Below are positions 41,747 through 50,077 of a DNA stretch of 64,000 nucleotides, piece after piece. The translations under genes and the position numbers were made by a program. The notes beneath the pieces were generated by a model that ran no database searches, was not told the DNA's origin, and saw only the letters and a list, made by a program, of their open reading frames with translations. The stretch is from Sphingomonas quercus (GTDB taxonomy: Bacteria; Pseudomonadota; Alphaproteobacteria; Sphingomonadales; Sphingomonadaceae), in assembly GCF_018863195.1 (NCBI RefSeq), contig NZ_JAHKRT010000003.1, forward strand, positions 124,001 through 188,000, read 5' to 3'. The stretch's first letter is position 1. The number at the start of each line of letters is the position of its first letter.

Positions 41747-43288
41747 ATGCATCCGGTCAGGAACATCGTCATCGTCGGCGGCGGCACGGCGGGGTGGCTC
41801 ACCGCCGGCGTCATCGCCGCGAAGCATCTGAGCCGCAGCGCCGCCGGCTTCACGGTGACCCTCGTTGAATCCCCGAATACCCCGATCATCGGCGTCGGCG
41901 AGGGAACCTGGCCGACCTTGCGCTCGACGTTGGCGAGGATCGGGGTTTCGGAGACCGATCTCTTCCGCGAATGCGATGCCAGCTTCAAGCAGGGCGCCAA
42001 ATTCGCCCGCTGGACCACCGGCACGGCGGACGACGCCTATTATCACCCGTTGATGCTTCCGCAGGGCTTTTCCCAGCTCAATCTCGTGCCGCACTGGCTG
42101 GCCGGCGGCGACGGACGGAGCTTTTGCGACATGGTCTGCCCGCAGGGCCGGGTGTGCGACGACGGCCTCGCGCCGAAGACGATCACGACGCCCGAATATG
42201 AGGCCTTGGCCAACTATGCCTATCACCTCGACGCCGGCAAGTTCGCGCCCTTCCTCCAGAAGCATTGCTGCGAGAAGCTGGGCGTGCGCCACGTCCGCGC
42301 TGATGTGCGCGAGGTGTTGCTGAAGGAGGACGGCGATATCCGCGCCATCCTCACCGAGCAGGCCGGCGAGATCGAGGGCGACCTGTTCGTCGATTGCACC
42401 GGCTTCCGCTCGCTGCTGCTCGGCGAAGCGCTCGGCGTACCCTTCAAGAGCTGCAGCGACGTGCTGTTCTGCGACACCGCGCTTGCCGTGCAGATTCCAT
42501 ATGACAGCGAGATCAGCCCGATCGCCAGCCACACCATCTCCACCGCGCAACCGGCCGGGTGGATCTGGGATATCGGCCTGCCGACGCGGCGCGGCACCGG
42601 CCATGTCTATTCCAGCAGCCATATCTCCGATGACGAGGCCGAGCGGCAGCTGCGCGCCTATATCGGGCCGGCGGCGGACGGCCTCGCGGTGCGCAAGATC
42701 GGCATCCGCTCCGGCCACCGCGAAACCTTCTGGAAGGGCAATTGCGTGGCGGTGGGGCTGGCGGCCGGCTTCCTCGAGCCGCTCGAATCCTCGGCGATCG
42801 TGCTCATCGAGCTGTCCGCCAAGATGATCGCCGAACAGATGCCGGTCTGCCGCGAGGTCATGGACGTCGTCGCCGCGCGCTTCAACGCCACCACTCATTA
42901 TCGCTGGGGGCGGATCATCGACTTCCTCAAGCTCCATTACGTGCTGACCAAGCGCGAGGACAGCGACTTCTGGCGCGATAACGTCCGCCCGGAGACGGTC
43001 CCCGATCGCCTGCAGGATCTGCTGCTTCTGTGGAAATACCAGTCGCCCTGGTTCCATGACGAGTTCGACCGGGTGGAAGAGGTGTTCCCCCCCGCCAGCT
43101 ATCAATATGTGCTCTACGGCATGGACTTCCGCACCGAAGTGGAGCCCGAAGCGCTGGCCGGCGATGCCCGGCAGGCCGATCGCGCCGTGCGCGAGAACAT
43201 CACCCACACCGAAAGGCTGCGCGCCAGCCTGCCCCGCCACCGCGAACTGATCAACAAGATCAGGACGCATGGCCTGCAGGCGGTGTGA
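41747..43288 (+). CDS. flavin-dependent tryptophan halogenase-like protein
   Basis: The product has 513 residues. It has the FAD loop IVGGGTAGWLTAGVIA, the catalytic-Lys region ASFKQGAKFARW near residue 82, and PLESSAIVLIEL with the second active-site Glu. The halogenase motif WxWxIP is changed: here WIWDIG, with Gly for Pro. True halogenases need a flavin reductase and act on indoles; receptor-linked homologues in sphingomonads and Caulobacter have unknown or different activities. It follows TonB receptor 2 by 58 bp and is followed by a strong terminator, so the two form one transcript. The biochemical name should be held loosely. Confidence 0.85.
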   Translation: MHPVRNIVIVGGGTAGWLTAGVIAAKHLSRSAAGFTVTLVESPNTPIIGVGEGTWPTLRSTLARIGVSETDLFRECDASFKQGAKFARWTTGTADDAYYHPLMLPQGFSQLNLVPHWLAGGDGRSFCDMVCPQGRVCDDGLAPKTITTPEYEALANYAYHLDAGKFAPFLQKHCCEKLGVRHVRADVREVLLKEDGDIRAILTEQAGEIEGDLFVDCTGFRSLLLGEALGVPFKSCSDVLFCDTALAVQIPYDSEISPIASHTISTAQPAGWIWDIGLPTRRGTGHVYSSSHISDDEAERQLRAYIGPAADGLAVRKIGIRSGHRETFWKGNCVAVGLAAGFLEPLESSAIVLIELSAKMIAEQMPVCREVMDVVAARFNATTHYRWGRIIDFLKLHYVLTKREDSDFWRDNVRPETVPDRLQDLLLLWKYQSPWFHDEFDRVEEVFPPASYQYVLYGMDFRTEVEPEALAGDARQADRAVRENITHTERLRASLPRHRELINKIRTHGLQAV

Positions 43289-43313
43289 CCGCCCCGCTCA
43301 CAAGCTCCCGACT

Positions 43314-43344
43314 GGCCGGCGAAATCAAATTCGCCGGCCTTTTT
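43314..43344. terminator. intrinsic terminator after the halogenase gene
   Basis: GGCCGGCGAA (43314-43323) pairs perfectly with TTCGCCGGCC (43330-43339) around a 6-base loop, followed by TTTTT. It ends the plus-strand receptor/halogenase unit and may also serve the convergent cytochrome gene, whose stop it touches. Confidence 0.88.
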
Positions 43345-43783
43345 ATCCGCCGGGCTTTTGCGCGGAAATCCTCACATTGGTCATCATCTGCGGCGTCGGC
43401 GGCAGGGCGAGCTGGCCGGTCGGGAAGCCGTTGGACTGGAAGATGAATGCTTCGATGTCGGCCACCGTCCGTCCGCCGAGCGTACCGGGCGCGTTGAGCG
43501 GCATGGTCATCTGGATGCGCTCGAACAGGTCGGCGGCAGAGGTGTTGTTCCAGTTGCTGAGGAAGGTCGAGCCGACCAGCGCCGGAGCGACGTCGATGCC
43601 TGACAGGGTTTCGCCATGGCAGGCGGCGCAATTCTCGGCATAGGCGGCCTTGCCACGCTCCGCCTGCTCGGCGGTATAGGCTCCGCCCCAGACGTTGCGT
43701 TCCGGCATCTGCGCGCCGACGATCGCCGCGCCGCCCAGCGCCAGAGCCGCCGCGCCCAGCATCAAGTACATTCGCTTCATCAC
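43343..43783 (-). CDS. periplasmic c-type cytochrome 2
   Basis: The product has 146 residues: a signal peptide (MKRMYLMLGAAALALGGAAIVGA), then YAENCAACHGETLSG with haem site CAACH near residue 55, a likely distal Met in IQMTMPLN, and a C-terminal helix (VADIEAFIFQSNG). It overlaps the end of PQQ dehydrogenase 2 by 4 bp. It is presumably the electron acceptor for that enzyme; it is larger than, and not closely similar to, cytochrome 1. Confidence 0.9.
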   Translation of the reverse strand: MMKRMYLMLGAAALALGGAAIVGAQMPERNVWGGAYTAEQAERGKAAYAENCAACHGETLSGIDVAPALVGSTFLSNWNNTSAADLFERIQMTMPLNAPGTLGGRTVADIEAFIFQSNGFPTGQLALPPTPQMMTNVRISAQKPGG

Positions 43784-45861
43784 GCAGCTCCCGGCAGACG
43801 GAACGCCAGCAATTCGGCGCTGTAATTGCCGCCGCCGATAGCGACGACGAGATATTGGCGGCCCTTCAGCATATAGGTCATCGGCGAACCGCTCTGCGGC
43901 GCGGGCATGTAGACCGCGCCCTTCTCGACCCCGGTGGCCTTGTCATAAGCGCGCAGCATGGCGCCGCGCACGCCGTATTCATTGGTGTAGAAACCCGGCT
44001 CGCCGCAGATCACCAGCGTCTTGGTGGCAAGCGGCCCGACATTGCCGGCACGGCCGGTGCGCGGGATCTTGAGGCCCTTGAGCGCCGGGTGATTGCGAAC
44101 ATCGTCCGGCGTCTCGCCATGGGCGATCGTCCACTTCAGGTCGCCCTTGGTGAGATCGATGGCGGCGATGCGGCCATAGGGCGGCTTGATCAGCGGCAGC
44201 CCCTGCACCGTCAGCAGGCCGGGCGACTGCGCCGGCGCGGCATTGGCGCGCGGGCGCGGCGCAGGCCTCGCCCCACCGGGCGGCGCCGCGCCCATCAGCG
44301 TCTGGCTGCGCACCTCCGCGCCGGCGACGCCGTGGACCTGCTCGAACTCGGAGACCTTGGTGTTGGTGTTGGGGACGATGCCCATCAGCGACGGCTGGGT
44401 CTTCGAATAGACAAAGACGGTGTGGGTTTCGGGATCGTAGCAGCCGCCCGGCCAGTTGGTGCCGCCCTGCACGCCGGGGACGCTGATCGTCCCCCAGCGC
44501 TCCGGGGTGCTGACCGTCGGCGGTGTGAACAGCGGGCCGATCTTGTAGCGCTTGACCATTTCGACGGCCTGGGCGCGCAGCTCCGGCGTGAAATCGATCA
44601 GATCGTCGATCGACACGCCCTGCGCGCCATAAGCCGGCGGCTTGGTCGGGAACGGCTGGGTCGGCGAATACCATTCGCCGGGCACGTCGCCCTTCTCCAC
44701 CTTGCGCTCGACGATCGGCCAGATCGGCTTGCCGTTTGTACGATCGAGCACGAACAGGAAATTATACTTGGTCGGCTGGGCGAGCGCCTTGACGATCTTG
44801 CCGTTGACCGGGATGTCGCACAGGATCGGCGCGCAGGGAATGTCGCTGTCCCAGATGCCGTGATGGACGAGCTGGTAATGCCAGCGCCGCTCGCCCGTCT
44901 CGATGTCCACCGCGACGATGGACTCGCCGAACAGAGCATTGCCGTGGCGATAGATGCCCATTTCGTCGCCGGTCGGCAGCTCCACCGGCAGATAGGCGAG
45001 GCCGAGTTCCTCGTCCGCGGACATTTCCGCCCAGACACCGCCATTGCCGGCCGCCTCGGCGTCGCCGGCGTTGATCCAGCTGTCGTAACCGAACTCGCCC
45101 TTGCGCGGGATGGTGTGGAAAATCCATTTGCGCTTGCCGGTGCGCACGTCGAAGCCGCGCACATAGCCCTTCACGTTGCGGCGAACCGCGGGCACGTCAC
45201 CTGCGGTGTGCGCCGCCCCGACGATAACCGTGTCGCGCGCGATCAGCGGCGTTGAATGCAGGCCGACATCGGAGGTTTCGAGGTCGATCTCCTGGTCGAA
45301 ATCCTTCTTCAGGTCGACGACCCCGTTGACGCCGAAGGCGGGATCCGGATCCCCCGTCTCGGCGTCGAGACAGACGAGCTGATAGCCGATGGTGACGAAC
45401 AGGATGCGTTCCTTGGTCCCATCCGTCCAATAGGAGCAGCCATGGCCGGAGAGCTGGCGCGGCGCATTCTGGGCGCGCTTGCCCTCCTCCTTCCGATACA
45501 TCCAGAGGAGCTCGCCGGTGGCCGCGTCGATGGCGATGCAGTCGCGCCGCGATCCGGCGGTGAGGAACAGCCGGCCCTTGATCAGCAGCGGCGTCGCCTC
45601 GAACTGATATTCCTTGCGGGCGCCGAGCACGTCCGTCTTGAAACTCCACGCAACCTGCAGATCGCCGAAATTGTCGGCGTTGATCTGATCGAGCGGCGAA
45701 TAGCGCGTATTGGCCTGATTGGCCCCGTAATGGCGCCATTCGGTGTCCGGCCCGCCGGGCGGGACGGCCGCCACTGCCGCCCTGCGCACCGGATCGAGGC
45801 CGATGGCAGCGACGGCGGCAGCGGTGCCGCCTAGCAGGTTGCGTCGGGATATCTCATACAT
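43780..45861 (-). CDS. PQQ-dependent dehydrogenase 2 (Tat-exported)
   Basis: The product has 693 residues. The N-terminus SRRNLLGGTAAAVAAIG is a twin-arginine signal, so the enzyme is probably folded before export. Propeller motifs DAATGELLWMY, DVRTGKRKWIFHTIP, DIETGERRWHYQLVHHGIWD and the SGHGCSYW region mark the quinoprotein family. An Ala/Pro-rich insertion lies near residues 520-555. The substrate is unknown; it differs enough from dehydrogenase 1 to suggest a different step. It follows the aldehyde dehydrogenase gene by 49 bp; a weak operator-like site lies in that gap. Confidence 0.87.
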   Translation of the reverse strand: MYEISRRNLLGGTAAAVAAIGLDPVRRAAVAAVPPGGPDTEWRHYGANQANTRYSPLDQINADNFGDLQVAWSFKTDVLGARKEYQFEATPLLIKGRLFLTAGSRRDCIAIDAATGELLWMYRKEEGKRAQNAPRQLSGHGCSYWTDGTKERILFVTIGYQLVCLDAETGDPDPAFGVNGVVDLKKDFDQEIDLETSDVGLHSTPLIARDTVIVGAAHTAGDVPAVRRNVKGYVRGFDVRTGKRKWIFHTIPRKGEFGYDSWINAGDAEAAGNGGVWAEMSADEELGLAYLPVELPTGDEMGIYRHGNALFGESIVAVDIETGERRWHYQLVHHGIWDSDIPCAPILCDIPVNGKIVKALAQPTKYNFLFVLDRTNGKPIWPIVERKVEKGDVPGEWYSPTQPFPTKPPAYGAQGVSIDDLIDFTPELRAQAVEMVKRYKIGPLFTPPTVSTPERWGTISVPGVQGGTNWPGGCYDPETHTVFVYSKTQPSLMGIVPNTNTKVSEFEQVHGVAGAEVRSQTLMGAAPPGGARPAPRPRANAAPAQSPGLLTVQGLPLIKPPYGRIAAIDLTKGDLKWTIAHGETPDDVRNHPALKGLKIPRTGRAGNVGPLATKTLVICGEPGFYTNEYGVRGAMLRAYDKATGVEKGAVYMPAPQSGSPMTYMLKGRQYLVVAIGGGNYSAELLAFRLPGAA

Positions 45862-45880
45862 TTCGCCTCGGGATCCCTCT

Positions 45881-45897
45881 CTTATATACTATGTTGG
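45881..45897. promoter_or_regulatory. possible degenerate island operator, site 6
   Basis: CTTATAT-ACT-ATGTTGG: the left half resembles the consensus (5 of 7) and ATATACTAT is shared with site 1, but the right half does not match. Weak. Confidence 0.25.
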
Positions 45898-45910
45898 CGG
45901 CGGATCTCGA

Positions 45911-47395
45911 TTACCAGCTCACCGCGATATACTTGGCTTCGCAGTAATCGAGCATGCCGTGATGGGCCCCTTCCCGGCCGAGTCCGCTCTGCTTGACGCC
46001 GCCGAACGGCGCCGCCGCGTCGGAGACGAGGCCGCGGTTCAGCGCGATCATGCCGCACTCGATGCGTTCGGAAATCTGCAGGCCCTTCTTGAGGTCGCCG
46101 GTATAGACGTAGGCGGCCAGGCCATATTCGGTGGCGTTGGCGAGCGCCACAGCCTCGTCCGCATCGTCGAACGGGATCACCGCCGCCACCGGACCGAACA
46201 CCTCGGTCTCGAGGATCTTCGAGCCGGGCTGGACATTGGCGATCACCGACGGCGGATAGAAGAAGCCCGCGCCGTCCGGCGTCTTGCAGCCGAGCCGCAC
46301 CTCGGCGCCGCGGCCAAGCGCGTCGGATACCAGCTCCTCGATCTTGTCGATCGACTGGCGATTGATCATCGCCCCGCACTGGGTGGCGCCGTCCACGCCG
46401 GGGCCGAGGCGCAGCGCGCCCATCCGCTCGACCAGCTTGGCGACGAACGCGTCGTGAATGCCGCGCTGGACATAGAAGCGGTTGGCCGCGGTGCAGGCCT
46501 CGCCGGCATTGCGCATCTTGGCGATCATCGCGCCCTCGATCGCCTCGTCGAGATCAGCGTCGTCGAGGACCAGGAACGGCGCGTTGCCGCCCAGCTCCAT
46601 GGATGAGCTGATGACCTGGTCCGCCGCCTCGCGCAGCAGGATGCGGCCGACCTCGGTCGACCCGGTGAAGGACAGCTTGCGCACGCGCGGATCGTGCAGG
46701 ATGGCGCTGCATACCGGGCCCGGGGCGCTGGTGTTGATGACGTTGACGACGCCGGCCGGCACGCCCGCGCGGCGCATGATCTCGGCGACGGCGAGCGCGG
46801 TCAGCGGGGTTTCCTCGGCCGGCTTGACGATGCATGTGCAGCCGGCCGCGAGCGCCGGGGCGATCTTGCGCGTTGCCATCGCCGCCGGGAAATTCCAAGG
46901 CGTGATCAGCAGCGCGATGCCGATCGGCTGATATTGCACCATGATGCGGTTGGCGCCGGACGGCGCGATGCTGATCTCGCCGTTGATGCGCACCGCCTCT
47001 TCGGCATACCAGCGGAAGAATTCGGCGGCATAGGCCACCTCGCCGCGCGCGTCGGACAGCGCCTTGCCGTTCTCCAGCGAGATGAGCTGCGCCAGCCATT
47101 CCTGCTCGGCCATCATCGCGTGGAAGCAGGCGAGCAGGATCTCCGCGCGCTTGCGCGGCGGCGTCGCCGCCCATGCCGCGGCCGCGGCGGCGGCGGCGTC
47201 GACGGCGGCTATGCCCTCGGCCGGGCTGGCATCGGCGACCGAGGTCAACACCGCCTCGGTGGCGGGATTGAGGATGTCGATGCGCTCGCCGCTGGCGGCG
47301 GGCCGCCAGGCGTCGCCGATCAGCAGGTCGGTGGGAATGGGAAACGGCCCGGACTGGCCATCGGTGGTCGCGCAGGTGAAGCTGTTGCTGGTCAT
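45911..47395 (-). CDS. aldehyde dehydrogenase, succinate-semialdehyde type
   Basis: The product has 494 residues. NAD(P)-dependent ALDH with ITPWNFPAAMATRKIAPALA, KPAEETPLTALA, FTGSTEVGRIL, the general base in MELGGNAPF and catalytic Cys in GEACTAANRF. The C-terminal GGVKQSGLGREGAHHG is typical of GabD-like enzymes, converting succinate semialdehyde or a similar omega-oxo acid to the diacid. The start is ambiguous: ATG at 47395 is used; a TTG at 47422 overlaps the upstream stop. It follows the iron alcohol dehydrogenase directly, giving an alcohol-aldehyde-acid sequence. Confidence 0.88.
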   Translation of the reverse strand: MTSNSFTCATTDGQSGPFPIPTDLLIGDAWRPAASGERIDILNPATEAVLTSVADASPAEGIAAVDAAAAAAAAWAATPPRKRAEILLACFHAMMAEQEWLAQLISLENGKALSDARGEVAYAAEFFRWYAEEAVRINGEISIAPSGANRIMVQYQPIGIALLITPWNFPAAMATRKIAPALAAGCTCIVKPAEETPLTALAVAEIMRRAGVPAGVVNVINTSAPGPVCSAILHDPRVRKLSFTGSTEVGRILLREAADQVISSSMELGGNAPFLVLDDADLDEAIEGAMIAKMRNAGEACTAANRFYVQRGIHDAFVAKLVERMGALRLGPGVDGATQCGAMINRQSIDKIEELVSDALGRGAEVRLGCKTPDGAGFFYPPSVIANVQPGSKILETEVFGPVAAVIPFDDADEAVALANATEYGLAAYVYTGDLKKGLQISERIECGMIALNRGLVSDAAAPFGGVKQSGLGREGAHHGMLDYCEAKYIAVSW

Positions 47396-47418
47396 GGGAA
47401 GGGCCTGACTTGGGGAGC

Positions 47419-48654
47419 TCAAATGGAATGCAGCGCCGCCCGGTCGCCGGCGAAGGCAGCCCGGGTGATGCTCTGCATAGCCGACAGATCGAGAGGGCGG
47501 GGATTGTTCTTGACCAGCCGCGCCGAGTTCAACGCAGTCTTGGCGACATAATCCTGTTGATCGGCCTCGAGGCCGAGCTCGGCGAGAGAGCCGGGAATGT
47601 GCACCGCGGCCAGCAAGGTCGCCACCGCGTCGATGAACGCCTGCGAGGTTTCCTCCACCGGTCCGGCCGGCAGGCCGATCGCCCGCGCCAGCTCGGCGAA
47701 AGCGGGGGCGCAGGCCGGGCGGTTGAACTGCATGACATAAGGTAGCAGCGTCGCCACGCCATCGCCATGCGCAGTGTGGGTCAGATTGCCGACGGGATAT
47801 TGCAGCGCATGCGCCGCCGCCGTCCCCGCCGTGCCGAACGCGCAGCCGGCCGCCAGCGCCGCCAGCATCAGCCCCTCGCGCGCCTCGATGTCGTCGCCGT
47901 CGCGATAGGCGCGTTCCAGGAAGCGGAAGATGTTGACCACGGCGAGCTGTGCGAACTGGTCCGACAGCAGGTTCTTGCCGACGAAGACGTGCTGCTCGGT
48001 GAGCAGCGGGTCGGCCGGCCGCGCCAGCGTGGTATAGGCCTCCACCGCATGGGTCAGCGCGTCCGCGCCTGAGCAGGCGGTGAGATAGGGCGGGCAGGTC
48101 ACAGTCAGATCGGGATCGCAGATCGCGACCATCGGCACCAGATGCGGGCTGGCGATGCCGACCTTCGCGCCGCGTTCCTCGTCGGCGACCACCGCGACCG
48201 GCGTCACTTCCGATCCGGTGCCCGCCGTGGTCGGCAACGCGATCAGCGGCAGCACCGGCCCCGGTACCGCGAACTCGCCATAATAGGAGCGGATATCGCC
48301 GCCATGGGCCAGCATCACCGCGACCACCTTGGCCATGTCCATCGAGCTGCCGCCGCCGACGCCGATCACCAGATCGGCAGCGAAGCCCCGCACCTCGGCG
48401 ACGCAGGCCTCGATCGAGGCAAGCGGCAGATCAGGGATGGTCTGGTCGAAGACATGGGTCTCCAGGCCATGCGCCTTGAGATCGGCGAGCATCGCTGCGA
48501 ACTCGGGCTGGGCGCTCTGCCGCGGATCCGTGCATAGCAGGGCACGCTTGCCGCGGCTGCTGGCGACGGAGCCGAGCGCGTGGCGCTGGCCGCGTCCGAA
48601 CAGGACGGAGCGCGGCAGCCGCAGCGCGCCGAACGCGGGGACCGACCCGCTCAC
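47419..48654 (-). CDS. iron-containing alcohol dehydrogenase
   Basis: The product has 411 residues, group III Fe-ADH. The cofactor region GVGGGSSMDMAKVVAV, LPTTAGTGSEVTPVAVV, and the iron ligands in SGADALTHAVEAYTT and YPVGNLTHTAHGDGVATLL are complete. Activities in this family include 4-hydroxybutyrate, 1,3-propanediol and related dehydrogenases; with the adjacent succinate-semialdehyde-type ALDH, oxidation of an omega-hydroxy acid such as 4-hydroxybutyrate is a reasonable guess. The GTG start at 48654 overlaps the stop of a 14-codon ORF (GTGA). Confidence 0.9.
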   Translation of the reverse strand: MSGSVPAFGALRLPRSVLFGRGQRHALGSVASSRGKRALLCTDPRQSAQPEFAAMLADLKAHGLETHVFDQTIPDLPLASIEACVAEVRGFAADLVIGVGGGSSMDMAKVVAVMLAHGGDIRSYYGEFAVPGPVLPLIALPTTAGTGSEVTPVAVVADEERGAKVGIASPHLVPMVAICDPDLTVTCPPYLTACSGADALTHAVEAYTTLARPADPLLTEQHVFVGKNLLSDQFAQLAVVNIFRFLERAYRDGDDIEAREGLMLAALAAGCAFGTAGTAAAHALQYPVGNLTHTAHGDGVATLLPYVMQFNRPACAPAFAELARAIGLPAGPVEETSQAFIDAVATLLAAVHIPGSLAELGLEADQQDYVAKTALNSARLVKNNPRPLDLSAMQSITRAAFAGDRAALHSI

Positions 48655-48695
48655 TTGGTACCGCCGCCCGGGCAGAACGACATGCTACTGGTCAC
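48651..48695 (-). CDS. 14-codon ORF with strong ribosome-binding site, coupled to the Fe-ADH gene
   Basis: A GTG at 48695 is preceded by AAGGAGG (48704-48710) with 8-bp spacing, the strongest Shine-Dalgarno sequence in this part of the operon. The peptide would be MTSSMSFCPGGGTK. Its stop overlaps the GTG of the alcohol dehydrogenase in a GTGA junction, the same coupling used by other genes here. It may be a leader that loads ribosomes for the dehydrogenase, or a functional micropeptide (it has one Cys and a PGGG turn). It is too short to test by coding statistics. Confidence 0.4.
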   Translation of the reverse strand: MTSSMSFCPGGGTK

Positions 48696-48754
48696 CTTGA
48701 TAACCTCCTTTTTTGCGCCCTCGCGCAAACCATTCATCCGGAGCCGGGCGCCGC

Positions 48755-50077
48755 TCATGCGCCCGCTTCGTCGCGATAGAAGCGGCGGGACGGATCGACG
48801 AACAGCATCAGGACGCCAGCCACCGCCGCCAATGCCGCAATCACCGCGAACGCCGAGCCCCAGCCATGATCCGTGGCGAGCCGCGCCGTCACCGCGACCG
48901 CGATGGCGGCGCCGATGTTGCCCGCGGTGTTCATCACCGCCGAGATCGAGCCGGCGAACTCGCCGCCGACATCCAGCGTCACCGCCCATGACACGCCGAC
49001 CGTCAGCTCCAGCGCGAACAGCGCCAGCGCGAACCAGCAGATCGACACCACCGGGTCATCGACCCACGCCGCCAGCGTCACCGCGCCTGCCGAAATCCAG
49101 AAGCCGGTCACCGACACGATGCGCCGCGCGAAGGCGAGCTTGCCCGTCTTCTTGAGGATCTCGTCCGACACCACGCCGCCGGTGATGTCCCCGACCAGGC
49201 CAGCGAGGAACGGCACGCTGGCGTAAAATCCCATCTGCGCGAGATCGATGCCGCGCGCCGCGTTCAGATATTTTGGGAACCAGCTCAGGAACACGCCGAT
49301 GTCATAGGCGTAGCAGAAATACATCGCGCCCAGCACATACATCTGCCGGTTGGACAGGATCTGCCCCCACGGCACCTTGCGCTTGCCCTTCTTGAAGATG
49401 CCGAGCGCGCCATTGATTCGCGCCAGCTCCGCCTCGTTGACGCCGGCATGATCGGCGGGCGAATTGCGGTAATAGCGATACCACAGCAGCGCCCAGATGA
49501 TGCCGACCGCCGCGAAAATCAGGAACGGCAGCCGCCAGGTCAGCGCCGAGACGCCGACCAGCCCGACGACGATGATCGGGGTCAGCGTGCTGCCCAGCCG
49601 CGAACCGGCATGGGTGGCGCCTTGCGCCAGCGCGCGTTCGGACGGCAGCATCCAGCGCGACAGGGCGCGGTTGGCGATCGGAAAGGCGCCCGCCTCGCCC
49701 ATGCCGATCAGGAACAGGCACACGCCCATCGACATCGCCGACCAGGTAAGCGAGGTCAGCGCCGTGAACACCGACCACCAGATGACGACGCAGGTCATCG
49801 CCAGCCTCGGCCCGACCTTGTCGCCGAACCAGCCGCCCGGAATCTGGAAGGCGGCATAGGCGATGCTGTAGCTGAACAGCACCCAGCCCATGGTGATCGT
49901 CGACAGGCCGAGGTCGCGCTCGATGAACGGCGCCGACACCGACAGCAGCACGCGGTCGATATAGGTGATGAAATAGGCCGCGATGACGAACGCCAGCACC
50001 TTGTATCGGGTGCGGCTGGGCGCAAGTCCGGCCAGCGCGGCGGCCGCGCGTGCGGCGGGCGGGGCGGTGTCGCTCAC
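48755..50077 (-). CDS. MFS transporter 2 (anion:cation symporter type)
   Basis: The product has 440 residues and 12 membrane segments. YKVLAFVIAAYFITYIDRVLLSVSAPF, GWFGDKVGPRL and SRWMLPSERALAQG match the ACS branch of MFS carriers for organic acids. It is a second member distinct from MFS 1, so the island may import two related acids or substrate and breakdown product. The GTG start overlaps the amidohydrolase stop by 4 bp; 59 bp separates it from the 14-codon ORF downstream. Confidence 0.88.
   Translation of the reverse strand: MSDTAPPAARAAAALAGLAPSRTRYKVLAFVIAAYFITYIDRVLLSVSAPFIERDLGLSTITMGWVLFSYSIAYAAFQIPGGWFGDKVGPRLAMTCVVIWWSVFTALTSLTWSAMSMGVCLFLIGMGEAGAFPIANRALSRWMLPSERALAQGATHAGSRLGSTLTPIIVVGLVGVSALTWRLPFLIFAAVGIIWALLWYRYYRNSPADHAGVNEAELARINGALGIFKKGKRKVPWGQILSNRQMYVLGAMYFCYAYDIGVFLSWFPKYLNAARGIDLAQMGFYASVPFLAGLVGDITGGVVSDEILKKTGKLAFARRIVSVTGFWISAGAVTLAAWVDDPVVSICWFALALFALELTVGVSWAVTLDVGGEFAGSISAVMNTAGNIGAAIAVAVTARLATDHGWGSAFAVIAALAAVAGVLMLFVDPSRRFYRDEAGA

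Noticed and set aside
48651-48695. Reading the 14-codon ORF as a PqqA-type cofactor precursor
   Set aside because: It lacks the conserved Glu and Tyr of PqqA and no PQQ synthesis genes are adjacent.
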